A stretch of DNA of 64,000 nucleotides. Origin: Tateyamaria omphalii (GTDB lineage: Bacteria; Pseudomonadota; Alphaproteobacteria; Rhodobacterales; Rhodobacteraceae). Below the pieces are notes generated by a model, which was not told the DNA's origin, did not search any database, and saw nothing but the letters and a program-made list of their open reading frames with translations. Shown here piece by piece: positions 8,340 through 16,541 of the stretch. How positions within the stretch are numbered: the stretch's first letter is position 1; every line of letters begins with the position of its first letter. The position numbers were made by a program, and so were the translations under genes. Location: positions 1 to 64,000 of the forward strand of contig NZ_CP019313.1 in NCBI RefSeq assembly GCF_001969365.1, written 5' to 3'.

Positions 8340-9619
8340 TGCTGATGCTGGTAATTTTCATCGCGATGGTGGCGATGATCTGTCTGAACGTGCCCATCGG
8401 CGTGGCGCTGGCCGTGTCGGCCATTGGCGGGCTTTTGGCGCTGGAGGGCACCGGGTCGCTGGTGAACGTCGCACTTGATATGTATGGCGGCGCGACCAAG
8501 TTTTCGCTGATCGCCATCCCGATGTTCGTGCTGGCCGGTGCCATCATGAACGCAGGCGGGATCACCGACCGGCTGATCAATTTCGTGGCCGCCCTGATCG
8601 GGTTCATCCGCGGCGGGCTGGCCCATGTGAACATTGGCGTGTCGTTGTTTTTTGCCGAGATTTCGGGGTCCGCCGTTGCGGACGTGGCAGCCATGGGGTC
8701 GGTGATGATCCCGCAGATGAAAAAGCGCGGCTATTCCGGGGCATTTTCGGCGGCTGTCACGTCGTCGTCGGCCTCGCTCGCCATCATCATTCCGCCGTCC
8801 ATTCCTATGATCCTTTATGCGACATCCGCCAATGTGTCTGTGGAACAGCTGTTCGTCGCCGGGGTCATTCCGGGCCTGATGGGGGCCGCCGGGTTGATGG
8901 GCGTCGCCTATTACTTTGCGGTGCGATATGACCTGCCGCGGGAAGAGGCGTTTTCGGGTCGGGTGCTTTGGCGCGCCTTTGTCGATGCGTTGCCCACATT
9001 CACCCTGCCGGTGATCATCCTCGGCGGTATCTTTGGCGGCTATGTCACAGCGACCGAGGCTGCGGGTTTGGCTGTGCTGGCCGCTATCGCGATCAGCCTG
9101 TGGTATCGTCAGGTGGATTTGCGCCACCTGCAACGCTCGATGCTGGATGGCGGGATGCAGACGGCTGTCGTGATGCTGCTGGTCGCGGCGTCGGTGGTGA
9201 TGGGCGGGTTTCTGACCCGCGCGCAATATCCGCAGGAACTGGCGGGGGCGATCCTGAGCCTGACCGACAACAAGTGGGTTGTGCTGCTGATCCTGAACTT
9301 TTTCTTCCTGGTAATCGGGTTCTTTTTGCACTCGGCGGCGGCGATCATCCTTGTGGTCCCGATTGTCATCCCGCTGATCGACGCGGTGGGGATCAACCCG
9401 ATCCACTTTGGTCTGGTGGTGACGCTTAATCTGGCCATCGGGCAGCAGACGCCGCCCGTGGCGAGCGTTCTGATCACGGCCTGTGCGGTGGCGCGGGCGA
9501 ATATCTGGGACGTGACCAAGGTGAACATCTACTTCATCGCGGTGCTTCTGACCGTGCTGCTGATGTGCACCTATATCCCGGCGATCCCGCTGTTCCTGGT
9601 CGACTACTTCTATAACTGA
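8339..9619 (+). CDS. dctM: TRAP transporter large permease (DctM family)
   Basis: A 426-residue polytopic inner-membrane protein, the ion-coupled transport subunit of the TRAP system. It shows the DctM signatures FAEISGSAVADVAAMGSVMIPQM, SSASLAIIIPPSIPMILYA and GYVTATEAAGLAVL, and ends with LNLAIGQQTPPVASVL. About twelve hydrophobic segments are visible. The ATG at 8339 overlaps the dctQ stop; the longer frame upstream of this is the dctQ gene read in another frame. The length is normal for the family. It would work with dctP and dctQ to import a carboxylate with sodium. Confidence 0.92.
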   Translation: MLMLVIFIAMVAMICLNVPIGVALAVSAIGGLLALEGTGSLVNVALDMYGGATKFSLIAIPMFVLAGAIMNAGGITDRLINFVAALIGFIRGGLAHVNIGVSLFFAEISGSAVADVAAMGSVMIPQMKKRGYSGAFSAAVTSSSASLAIIIPPSIPMILYATSANVSVEQLFVAGVIPGLMGAAGLMGVAYYFAVRYDLPREEAFSGRVLWRAFVDALPTFTLPVIILGGIFGGYVTATEAAGLAVLAAIAISLWYRQVDLRHLQRSMLDGGMQTAVVMLLVAASVVMGGFLTRAQYPQELAGAILSLTDNKWVVLLILNFFFLVIGFFLHSAAAIILVVPIVIPLIDAVGINPIHFGLVVTLNLAIGQQTPPVASVLITACAVARANIWDVTKVNIYFIAVLLTVLLMCTYIPAIPLFLVDYFYN

Positions 9620-9627
9620 CCTCCCAT

Positions 9628-9656
9628 GGGCTGCCCGGTCTTGGATCGGGCGGCCC
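9628..9656 (+). terminator. Stem-loop after dctM
   Basis: A 10-base stem GGGCTGCCCG / CGGGCGGCCC (9628-9637 with 9647-9656, one G-T pair) lies directly after the dctM stop and before the GlcG-like gene. There is no T-run, so it may only attenuate transcription. Confidence 0.45.
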
Positions 9657-9679
9657 GATGACTTCCCAAAGGACTGAAC

Positions 9680-10102
9680 ATGGACCTTGATCTTGCCAAC
9701 GCGCTGATCGCGGCGGCGCTTGAGCATCGGCGCGCGCACAACATGAAACCGCTGACCATCGCGGTCATTGATGCCGGCGGGCATCTGGTGGCGCTTCAGC
9801 GCGAGGATGGCACCAGCAACCTGCGGGCCGAGATTGCGCAGGGCAAGGCCAAGGGGGCTGTGGCCATGGGTCTGGGGTCGCGCGCGCTGTTCAATCGGGC
9901 GCAGGAGCAGCCGTACTTTATTGACGCGATGAATGCGCTGAATGGCGGCAGCCTGGTGCCGGTGCCGGGCGGTGTGCTGATCAGGCGGGATGGGGCGTTG
10001 ATCGGTGGGATCGGCATCACGGGCGACAGTTCGGACAATGACGAAGCCTGTGCCGTGGCTGCCATCGAGGGGCAGGGGTTGGTTGCTGATACCGGCGGCT
10101 AG
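9680..10102 (+). CDS. GlcG/HbpS-family heme-degrading domain protein
   Basis: A 140-residue small soluble protein of the GlcG/HbpS (DUF336) family, often encoded with glycolate and other hydroxyacid genes. Family features are the TIAVIDAGGHLVALQREDG stretch, the KAKGAVAMGLGSRAL helix and the PVPGGVLIRRDGALIGGIGITG core, ending in EACAVAAIEG. Its biochemical role is not settled: homologues bind heme, and GlcG itself has no firm assigned function. It follows the TRAP genes by 60 bases, and its TAG stop overlaps the stop of the convergent gap gene (10099-10102). Its presence is the best contextual argument that the preceding module handles glycolate or a relative. Confidence 0.82.
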   Translation: MDLDLANALIAAALEHRRAHNMKPLTIAVIDAGGHLVALQREDGTSNLRAEIAQGKAKGAVAMGLGSRALFNRAQEQPYFIDAMNALNGGSLVPVPGGVLIRRDGALIGGIGITGDSSDNDEACAVAAIEGQGLVADTGG

Positions 10103-11073
10103 GCCGTCATCGCGCGGGCGACGTCGATCATGCGCGCGGAAAAGCCCCATTCGTTGTCGTACCAGCCGAGGAGGCGCAGTTGGTGTGTGCCGATCCATTG
10201 GGTTTCGGGCAGGGCGACGATGAGAGATTCCGGTCGTGCGCGCAGGTCGGAGGAGACGCAGGGGTCATGGGTGACGCCGATGACCGGGTTATCCTTGAGG
10301 CACGCTTCGAGCGTTGCGGTTGAGTCTTCGGTCGGTGCGGCGCGCAGCTGCAGGACGGCGTCCACCGATGACACGCTGATGCAGGGCACGCGGACGGCGG
10401 ACACGCTGAGCCGCCCGTCCATGTCCGGCAGGATCCGTGCGATCTGATTTGCTGCACTTGTTGTCGTCGGCACCATGGACACCGCCGCCGCGCGGCTGCG
10501 TTCAAAGCTGGGGCCGGGCGCGTCCACCGTGGGCTGGCTGCCGGTGTAGCAGTGGATGGTGGTGATGTGCCCGTGTGTGATGCCGAATGCGTTGTCCAGT
10601 GTCCTGAGCAAGGGTGCTATTGCGTTGGTGGTGCAGGAGGCGTTGGAGACGATACGGGCGTCGGTCAGTGCATCTGCGTTGGCGCCCAGCACGACCGTCT
10701 GGTCGGCCGCGTCCGAGGGGCCGGAGATCAGGACGCGGTACGCGCCTGCGGTAAGGCCGCGTTCGGCGACATCCCGGCTGCCCGCCTTGCCGGTGCATTC
10801 CATCACGATGTCCACGCCGCTGAGGTCGAGCGTGGAGAGGTCAGGCGTATGGGTGAAGGGGAGGTGCCGTCCGTTGACGTTGAGGGCGCCGTCCGTGGTC
10901 GTCACCTCGCCCGGAAATGGCCCGTAGACGGAATCGTACCGGAAGAGGTAGGCGCAGATGTCCAGCGGCGCGATGTCGTTGATGCCGACGATGTGCACGT
11001 CGGGATGTGTGGACAGCACCTGGCGCAGCACCGTGCGGCCGATGCGGCCGAACCCGTTGATAAAGATCTTCAC
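10099..11073 (-). CDS. gap: Glyceraldehyde-3-phosphate dehydrogenase, type I
   Basis: A 324-residue NAD(P)-dependent dehydrogenase. The Rossmann motif FINGFGRIGR is at residues 4-13 and the catalytic SNASCTTN places the nucleophile at about Cys147; the C-terminal WYDNEWGFSARM is conserved. I chose a GTG start at 11073 (VKIFINGFG), since the frame continuing upstream lies inside bhcD. Only 22 bases separate it from the bhcD stop, so it is the last gene of the bhc operon. GAPDH activity is the family expectation. Erythrose-4-phosphate dehydrogenase is a less likely alternative. The linkage to the beta-hydroxyaspartate cycle suggests a role in gluconeogenesis during growth on C2 compounds. This is inference. 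Confidence 0.85.
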   Translation of the reverse strand: MKIFINGFGRIGRTVLRQVLSTHPDVHIVGINDIAPLDICAYLFRYDSVYGPFPGEVTTTDGALNVNGRHLPFTHTPDLSTLDLSGVDIVMECTGKAGSRDVAERGLTAGAYRVLISGPSDAADQTVVLGANADALTDARIVSNASCTTNAIAPLLRTLDNAFGITHGHITTIHCYTGSQPTVDAPGPSFERSRAAAVSMVPTTTSAANQIARILPDMDGRLSVSAVRVPCISVSSVDAVLQLRAAPTEDSTATLEACLKDNPVIGVTHDPCVSSDLRARPESLIVALPETQWIGTHQLRLLGWYDNEWGFSARMIDVARAMTA

Positions 11074-11095
11074 TGTCCTGGCCTTTTCGCTCGCG

Positions 11096-12061
11096 TCAGA
11101 AGTCGACGTGGATCGCGATACCCTTTTTCTGAGCAAGGTCAACAACGCGGGCGGCGACGGCAAGGTCCTGGAGCCCGACGCCGGTGCCGTCGAAGAGCGT
11201 GATGTCGGTGTCGCTGGTCCGCCCCGGATGCGCGCCGTTGATGACGGCGCCGATCTGGTGGATGTCACTTTCCGCGATAAGGCCGGCGGCGATGGCGTGC
11301 TGCGCTTCGCCGATGGAGATGGACTGCGCTACCTCGTCGGTGAAGACGGTGGCGCGGGCCAGCAGGGCGGCCTCGACCTCTTGCTTGCCCTTGGTGTCGG
11401 TGCCCATGCAGGCGATGTGGGTGCCGGGGCTGACGTGATCGGCCATGAGCGACGGGGCGAAGGCGGAGGTGATCGAGATGATGACATCGGCCTCTGCCAT
11501 GCCGGGCAAGTCGACCGCTTCGAAGGGGAGGCCCGCGTCTTCTGCGACCTTTGCGATATTGGGCAGCATGTCGGGGTGGTAGTTCCAGCCGATGACCCGG
11601 TCGAAGGCGCGCTGTTCGAGGGCGGCACGCAGCTGGAACGTGGCCTGATGGCCCGCGCCGATCATGCCGAGGACTTTGGCGTCAGGGCGGGCGAGGTGCT
11701 TGATCGAGACCGAGGAGGCGGCGGCCGTGCGCAGGGCCGTCAGCAGGTTGCCCCCCACCATGGCGGCGGGTTTGCCGGTGTCCGGGTCGAAGAGGAACAC
11801 GGTGGACTGGTGGTTGATCAGATCCCGCTTTTCGAGGTTGTGGGGCCAGTAGCCGCCTGCCTTGAGGCCCAGCGTGGCGCCTGCGCGGTCAAAGCCGCCC
11901 TTGAAACCGTAAAGCGCATCCTCGTGCCCGATGGCTTCGCGCACGACGGGGAAGTTGTAGGCGTCATCGGATGCCATCGCGGCAAAGACCTGTTCCACCG
12001 CGTCGAAGGCGGCGTCGCGGGTCATCAGGTCGGCGATGTCTTTTTCGGGCACAATCAGCAT
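11096..12061 (-). CDS. bhcD: Iminosuccinate reductase (ornithine cyclodeaminase/mu-crystallin family)
   Basis: A 321-residue enzyme that would reduce iminosuccinate to L-aspartate with NADH, closing the beta-hydroxyaspartate cycle. It belongs to the ornithine cyclodeaminase fold: GGNLLTALRTAAASSVS mid-protein, a nucleotide-binding VLGMIGAGHQA motif, and SITSAFAPSLMADHVSPGTHI near the active site. The start at 12061 gives MLIVPEKDI, which fits family N-termini; upstream in-frame residues (Arg/Pro-rich) lie in the gap to bhcC. The gene identity rests strongly on order: bhcA, bhcB, bhcC and bhcD as described in Paracoccus denitrificans. A hairpin sits between bhcC and bhcD, and gap follows. Confidence 0.9.
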   Translation of the reverse strand: MLIVPEKDIADLMTRDAAFDAVEQVFAAMASDDAYNFPVVREAIGHEDALYGFKGGFDRAGATLGLKAGGYWPHNLEKRDLINHQSTVFLFDPDTGKPAAMVGGNLLTALRTAAASSVSIKHLARPDAKVLGMIGAGHQATFQLRAALEQRAFDRVIGWNYHPDMLPNIAKVAEDAGLPFEAVDLPGMAEADVIISITSAFAPSLMADHVSPGTHIACMGTDTKGKQEVEAALLARATVFTDEVAQSISIGEAQHAIAAGLIAESDIHQIGAVINGAHPGRTSDTDITLFDGTGVGLQDLAVAARVVDLAQKKGIAIHVDF

Positions 12062-12118
12062 GTCGGTCAGTCCATTGGGAAGAAATGGGGGCAGGTCACG
12101 CCCGCCCCCGGTAGGTGT

Positions 12119-12134
12119 GGCCCGGTGACGGGCC
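12119..12134 (-). other. Stem-loop between bhcC and bhcD
   Basis: A perfect GGCCCG-GTGA-CGGGCC hairpin lies in the 97-base gap between bhcC and bhcD, the only sizeable gap inside the bhc operon. Without a T-run it is more likely an mRNA stability or processing element than a terminator. Confidence 0.5.
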
Positions 12135-12158
12135 ATTGGGAGTATGAAGTGGTCGCGC

Positions 12159-13322
12159 TCAGAAAGCTTTGCCACGCGCCGAGATGGGCCAGAGGGTTTC
12201 GACCTTGCCGTCGCGCACGCCCACGTACCAGTCGTGGACATTGGCGGTGGGGTCGCAGTGGCCGGGGACGAGGTGCAGCTTGTCGCCCACCTTCAGCACG
12301 GCATCTGGATCTGCGACGACGCCGTGTTCGTCGGAGCATTTGACGTATTCCACGTCCGTCCGCCCAAAGATCACCGGCAGGCCGCTGTCGACCGATTGCG
12401 CCTTGAGGCCCGCATCGACGATGGCCTTGTCGGCCTTTGCGTGGCTCATCACCTGGGTGAGGATGAAGAAGGCGTTTTCCCATTCGCCCCGGTCGATGCG
12501 GTTGCCGTCTTTGTCGAGGATGCGGCCATAGTCGGCGTCCATGAAGGCGTAAGAGCCGCATTGGAGTTCGTTATACACGCCCGAATTGCTTTCGAAGTAG
12601 TAGGAGCCGGTGCCGCCACCGCCGACGATGTCACACTCAAGCCCCTTGGCTTTCAGTCCATCGACAGCGTCGCACACCATGGCGATGGCGATGTCGATCT
12701 TGGCCTTGCGGTCTTCGTAGCTGTCCATGTGCTGCATGGCGCCTTGGTACGCCTGAATGCCCGCGAATTTCAGGCCGGGGGCGGCGTCGATTGCGGAGGC
12801 GATGTCGACCACGGAGTCCGTAGTCGTCACACCGCAGCGGCCCGCGCCGCAGTCAATCTCGACCAGGCATTCGACGGTGGTGCCGTGTTTCTGGGCGGCG
12901 GCGGACAGGTCGGCCACGTTGTCGATGTCATCGACGCAGCAGATGGTGCGCGCGCCCAGTTTGGGCATACGGGCCAGTCGGTCAATCTTGGCCGGGTCGC
13001 GGACCTGGTTGGAGACGAGGACGTCTTTGATCCCGCCGCGGGCGAACACTTCGGCCTCGGACACCTTTTGGCAGCAGACGCCGCAGGCGCCGCCCAGTTC
13101 GACCTGCAGCTGCGCCACATCGACTGATTTGTGCATCTTGCCGTGCACACGGTGGCGCATCCCGTGTGCCGCTGCATAGTCGCCCATCTTCTTGATGTTG
13201 CGTTCCAGAGCGCCCAAGTCGAGGACAAGCGCCGGTGTTTGAATGTCGGCGGCGTCCATGCCGGGTTGGGCGGGCACGTCAAAGCCCACTTCGAGGGTGT
13301 TGAGGTTGACAGGTGCATTCAT
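12159..13322 (-). CDS. bhcC: Beta-hydroxyaspartate aldolase (D-threonine aldolase-like)
   Basis: A 387-residue PLP enzyme of the alanine racemase/D-threonine aldolase fold. In the cycle it condenses glycine and glyoxylate to beta-hydroxyaspartate. The PLP lysine is in the N-terminal segment HRVHGKMHKSVD; DIQTPALVLDLGALERNI is the barrel start. GRCGVTT, VGGGGTGSYYFE and the metal site PGHCDPTANVHDW near the C-terminus match the metal-dependent D-threonine aldolase group. It starts three bases after the bhcB stop, so the two are coupled. Identity as bhcC rather than a plain D-threonine aldolase comes from its place in the four-gene cluster beside an IclR regulator. Confidence 0.92.
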   Translation of the reverse strand: MNAPVNLNTLEVGFDVPAQPGMDAADIQTPALVLDLGALERNIKKMGDYAAAHGMRHRVHGKMHKSVDVAQLQVELGGACGVCCQKVSEAEVFARGGIKDVLVSNQVRDPAKIDRLARMPKLGARTICCVDDIDNVADLSAAAQKHGTTVECLVEIDCGAGRCGVTTTDSVVDIASAIDAAPGLKFAGIQAYQGAMQHMDSYEDRKAKIDIAIAMVCDAVDGLKAKGLECDIVGGGGTGSYYFESNSGVYNELQCGSYAFMDADYGRILDKDGNRIDRGEWENAFFILTQVMSHAKADKAIVDAGLKAQSVDSGLPVIFGRTDVEYVKCSDEHGVVADPDAVLKVGDKLHLVPGHCDPTANVHDWYVGVRDGKVETLWPISARGKAF

Positions 13323-13325
13323 TGG

Positions 13326-14300
13326 TCAGTCTCCCTTGATCCAAGGCAGCGTATCGAGATCGACATTGCCGCCGGTGATGATGACGCCCACGCGCTTGCC
13401 CGCGAAGCGTTCCTTGTTTTTCAGGATAATGGCGAGGGGCACCGCGCAGGATGGCTCCATCACCACGCGCAGGTGTTTCCACGTCAGTTTCATGGCGTCG
13501 ATGATTTCATCCTCGGATGCGGTGAAAATGTCAGTGACGTGGTTCGATACGAAGTGCCAGGTCAGTTCCTTGAGCGGGACGAGCAGACCGTCGGCAATGG
13601 TCTTGGGCGCGTCGTCGGCGATGATGTGCCCGGCCTTGAAGCTGCGGTAGGCGTCGTCGGCCTGTTCGGGTTCAGCGGCGATGATCTCCACCTCTGGCGC
13701 AAGGGTGGACAGCGTCAGGCATGTGCCCGAGATCATGCCGCCCCCGCCGATGGGTGCCACCATCATGTCGAGCCCGTCGGTCTGTTCCATGAATTCGCGC
13801 GAACAGGTGCCCTGGCCCGCGATCACGCGCGGGTCGTTATAGGGGTGGACAAAATCGCCGCCCGTTTCGGCCTGGACCTTGGCAAATGTTTCTTCGCGCG
13901 ATGTGGTCGAGGGTTCGCATTCCGTGATCTGCCCGCCGTAGCGGCGCACGGTGTCCTTCTTGGCTTGCGGGGCCGTGCGCGGCATCACGACGTTGCAGGG
14001 GATGCCCCTGCGCATGGCGGCGTAGCTGAGGCACGAGGCATGGTTCCCGGATGAGTGCGTGGCGACGCCCTTGGCAGCCTGCGCGTCATCGAGGCCGAAG
14101 ACGGCGTTGGTCGCCCCCCGCACCTTGAACGCGCCGGGTTCCTGAAAGTTCTCGCATTTGAAGAACAGTTGCGCGCCGGTGAGTTCGTTCAGGTAGTCGG
14201 ACGTGCGCACCGGGGTGCGGCGGATATGGGGCGCGATGCGCTCATGCGCGTCGAGCATGTCCTGATAGGTCGGAATGATCATGTCGGTCATATCCTTCAT
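13326..14300 (-). CDS. bhcB: Beta-hydroxyaspartate dehydratase (threonine dehydratase fold)
   Basis: A 324-residue type II PLP enzyme that would dehydrate beta-hydroxyaspartate to iminosuccinate. The PLP lysine lies in FQEPGAFKVRGATNAV, and THSSGNHASCLSYAA is the substrate loop; the glycine-rich PLP phosphate loop reads APIGGGGMISG. The start at 14300 (MKDMTDMIIPTYQDM) overlaps the bhcA stop as TGATG, so the genes are coupled; upstream in-frame residues belong to bhcA in another frame. Length and motifs also fit threonine or serine dehydratases, and the specific role is taken from operon context. Confidence 0.92.
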   Translation of the reverse strand: MKDMTDMIIPTYQDMLDAHERIAPHIRRTPVRTSDYLNELTGAQLFFKCENFQEPGAFKVRGATNAVFGLDDAQAAKGVATHSSGNHASCLSYAAMRRGIPCNVVMPRTAPQAKKDTVRRYGGQITECEPSTTSREETFAKVQAETGGDFVHPYNDPRVIAGQGTCSREFMEQTDGLDMMVAPIGGGGMISGTCLTLSTLAPEVEIIAAEPEQADDAYRSFKAGHIIADDAPKTIADGLLVPLKELTWHFVSNHVTDIFTASEDEIIDAMKLTWKHLRVVMEPSCAVPLAIILKNKERFAGKRVGVIITGGNVDLDTLPWIKGD

Positions 14301-15493
14301 CACGCGGCATCCTTCTGTACGTTGGCAGCACCGTGCGCGCGGTAGACGTCTTGCGCGGCGGCAACGCCTGACCCGAGGGTGATGTCGAGGCCGTGATCGG
14401 CCATGCACATCTCTGCCGTGGCGATACCGGACAGTGCCATTACGTCGGTCAGGCTGCCCAGGTGGCCGATGCGGAACACCTTGCCCGCGACCTCGCCCAG
14501 ACCGCCGCCAAAGGCCACGCCATAGGTGGTTGCGGCATGGCTGACGATGCGGCTGGCGTCGAAACCCGCAGGGGTGCGGATGGCGCTGACCGTATCCGAA
14601 TAGAGATCGGGAGAGGCGGCGCAGAGTTCAAGGCCCCAGGCCGAAACCGCGGCGCGCACGCCCGAAGCGATCCGGTGATGCCGGGCAAAGACGGTGTCGA
14701 GCCCCTCGCTCAGCAGCATGGTGCAGGCGTGGCTGAGCCCGTTCATCAGGCCCACGGCGGGCGTGTAGGGGTAGGCACCAGCGGCGTAGCCATCGGCCAT
14801 GTCGCGGATGTCGAAGAAGGTGCGCGGCAGTTGTGCCGAGGGTTGGGCGGCCATGGCCTTGGCGCTGAAGCCCACGATGGCGAGGCCCGCAGGCAGCATG
14901 AACCCCTTTTGCGATCCCGTCACGGCAACGTCGACGCCCCAGTCGTCAAACTGGAAGTCGATGGAACCGATGGAGGAGACGCCATCGACGAAAAGCATTG
15001 CGGGGTGGTCCGAGCCGTCCATCGCAGCGCGGACGGCTGCGATGTCGGAGGTGACGCCGGTGGCGGTTTCGTTGTGTGTGGCCAGGACCGCCTTGATTTC
15101 GTGGGATGTGTCGGCGGCGAGGATTTCCGCAAATTGGTCGTGCGGGATGCCCTGGCCCCACGGTGTTTCGACCACGCGCACGGTCAGGCCAAGACGTTGG
15201 CACATGTCTATCCAGCGGTGCGAAAACATCCCGTTGCGCGCGGCCAGCACGGTGTCACCGGGGCTGAGCGTGTTGGTCAGGGCCGTTTCCCAACCGCCCG
15301 TGCCGGTCGCGGGGAAGATGAACACCTCTGCCGTGGCGGATTTCAGCACCTGGCGCACGCCGTCACGGGCCGCGTTCAGGATGCCGCCAAACAGGGGCGA
15401 GCGGTGGTCGATGGTTGGCATGTCGCAGGATTTGCGCAGGCTTTCGGGAATGTTCGTCGGTCCCGGAATGAAAACGGGGTTTTGAAAACTCAT
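14300..15493 (-). CDS. bhcA: L-aspartate:glyoxylate aminotransferase
   Basis: A 397-residue class V PLP aminotransferase, the first step of the beta-hydroxyaspartate cycle (aspartate + glyoxylate to oxaloacetate + glycine). The N-terminus FIPGPTNIPESLRKS, the HNETATGVTSDIAAV block and the PLP lysine in VTGSQKGFMLPAG are characteristic. The start at 15493 follows a good GAGAGGAGA Shine-Dalgarno; a longer frame to 15541 runs into the promoter region and lacks homology. It is the first gene of the leftward bhcABCD-gap operon and diverges from bhcR across 163 bases. A paralogue lies at 5487-6674. Confidence 0.93.
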   Translation of the reverse strand: MSFQNPVFIPGPTNIPESLRKSCDMPTIDHRSPLFGGILNAARDGVRQVLKSATAEVFIFPATGTGGWETALTNTLSPGDTVLAARNGMFSHRWIDMCQRLGLTVRVVETPWGQGIPHDQFAEILAADTSHEIKAVLATHNETATGVTSDIAAVRAAMDGSDHPAMLFVDGVSSIGSIDFQFDDWGVDVAVTGSQKGFMLPAGLAIVGFSAKAMAAQPSAQLPRTFFDIRDMADGYAAGAYPYTPAVGLMNGLSHACTMLLSEGLDTVFARHHRIASGVRAAVSAWGLELCAASPDLYSDTVSAIRTPAGFDASRIVSHAATTYGVAFGGGLGEVAGKVFRIGHLGSLTDVMALSGIATAEMCMADHGLDITLGSGVAAAQDVYRAHGAANVQKDAA

Positions 15494-15656
15494 GACGTTC
15501 TCCTCTCTGCTGATCCTTTGTACGGCAGGGCGGCGGTACATGAAATTTTTGCATGAAATTTGTGCGGGGCCGTATCAGCGCGGGAAAGTGACGTGCTTTC
15601 AGCGGCTTGTATTTTTCATATTACGAAATATATTTTCAGAAAGCCTGGAGGGTTGC
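15494..15656. promoter_or_regulatory. bhcA-bhcR divergent promoter region with repeat motifs
   Basis: This 163-base spacer is visibly AT-richer than its surroundings. It contains a direct repeat CATGAAATTT at 15539-15548 and 15552-15561 (13 bases apart), and an inverted repeat TTTC-ATATTAC-GAAA at 15614-15628. The same ATGAAA/TTTCAT core recurs in all three places. IclR-family BhcR is known to act on the bhc promoter with glyoxylate as effector, so these repeats are the natural operator candidates for bhcA and for bhcR autoregulation. The assignment to BhcR is inference. Confidence 0.55.
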
Positions 15657-16505
15657 ATGTCGGATCTTCAAAACGCCCAAGAATCCCCCCGTCGCGCCCG
15701 TGGGCGGCCGCGAGGATGGGACGACAAGACAGAGCAGAACACCATCAAGTCGCTCGACCGGGCGATGGAGATTTTTGAGTATCTGAGCACGGATCAGGGC
15801 AAGACGCTGTCGCAACTGGCCTCCGAGCTGAATCAGTCACCGGCGACGGTCTACCGCGTGCTGATCACATTGGAAGCGCGCGGGCTGGTCGAGTTCGATG
15901 CCGAAGAACAGCGGTGGTATATCGGCGCGCGGGCCTTTGTGATCGGGGCGCGATTTTTGCGACGGACCAGTCTGGTGGATCGGGCGCGGCCCATTCTGCG
16001 GGCCCTGATGGAGCGGACGGGCGAGACCGCGAACCTCGGGATCGAGAAGGGCGGTATGGTGCTGTTTCTGAACCAGGTGGAAACGCATGAAAGCATTCGC
16101 GCCTTCTTTCCGCCTGGCACGTTGTCGGACATGCACGCCTCGGGCATCGGCAAGGCGCTTTTGGCGTTCATGGATGAGGACCGGTTTGGCCGCTGGTTGC
16201 GCGGGCGCAGCTTTGAAACTTTTACCGCACACACGCTCGTTGCGCCTGACGCGCTGGTGCAGGAGCTGCACCGGACCCGGGTGCGGGGATATGCCATTGA
16301 TGCCGAGGAGAAGAACCTGGGCATGCGCTGCATCGCGGCGCCGGTCTTTGACATGTATGGTGAGGCGGTGGCCGGGATTTCGGTGTCCGGGCCCGCAACG
16401 CGCATGGGGTCGGACGTGACCGACCGTATCAGCCGGTCGGTCGTCGACGCCGCAAGCGAGCTGACGCGCGCCGTCGGAGGTGCAGACCGTCACGCCGTCG
16501 GGTGA
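15657..16505 (+). CDS. bhcR: IclR-family regulator of the bhc operon
   Basis: A 282-residue IclR regulator. The N-terminal winged helix-turn-helix (about residues 28-90) includes KSLDRAMEIFEYLS, LSQLASELNQSPATVYRVL and TLEARGLVEF. The C-terminal effector domain carries the family-typical SGIGKALLAFM and EEKNLGMRCIAAPVFD. Arg/Gly/Pro-rich residues 10-25 (RRARGRPRG) precede the HTH. I start it at 15657, where TGGAGGG precedes the ATG; the open frame continues upstream to 15492 only through the promoter. It diverges from bhcA, which matches the published bhcR arrangement. Glyoxylate is the expected ligand. Confidence 0.9.
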   Translation: MSDLQNAQESPRRARGRPRGWDDKTEQNTIKSLDRAMEIFEYLSTDQGKTLSQLASELNQSPATVYRVLITLEARGLVEFDAEEQRWYIGARAFVIGARFLRRTSLVDRARPILRALMERTGETANLGIEKGGMVLFLNQVETHESIRAFFPPGTLSDMHASGIGKALLAFMDEDRFGRWLRGRSFETFTAHTLVAPDALVQELHRTRVRGYAIDAEEKNLGMRCIAAPVFDMYGEAVAGISVSGPATRMGSDVTDRISRSVVDAASELTRAVGGADRHAVG

Positions 16506-16541
16506 CTGTCTCGGCGCCCCCGATGTCCCAAGCCGGGCCAG

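Noticed and set aside
8246..10198. Minus-strand frame of about 650 codons opposite dctM and the GlcG-like gene
   Set aside because: His/Arg/Asp-rich composition and no recognisable motif; the TRAP genes on the other strand are unmistakable.
10099..11073. Erythrose-4-phosphate dehydrogenase instead of GAPDH
   Set aside because: The SNASCTTN and NEWGFS motifs fit both, but linkage to C2 assimilation and overall pattern favour GAPDH; not fully excluded.
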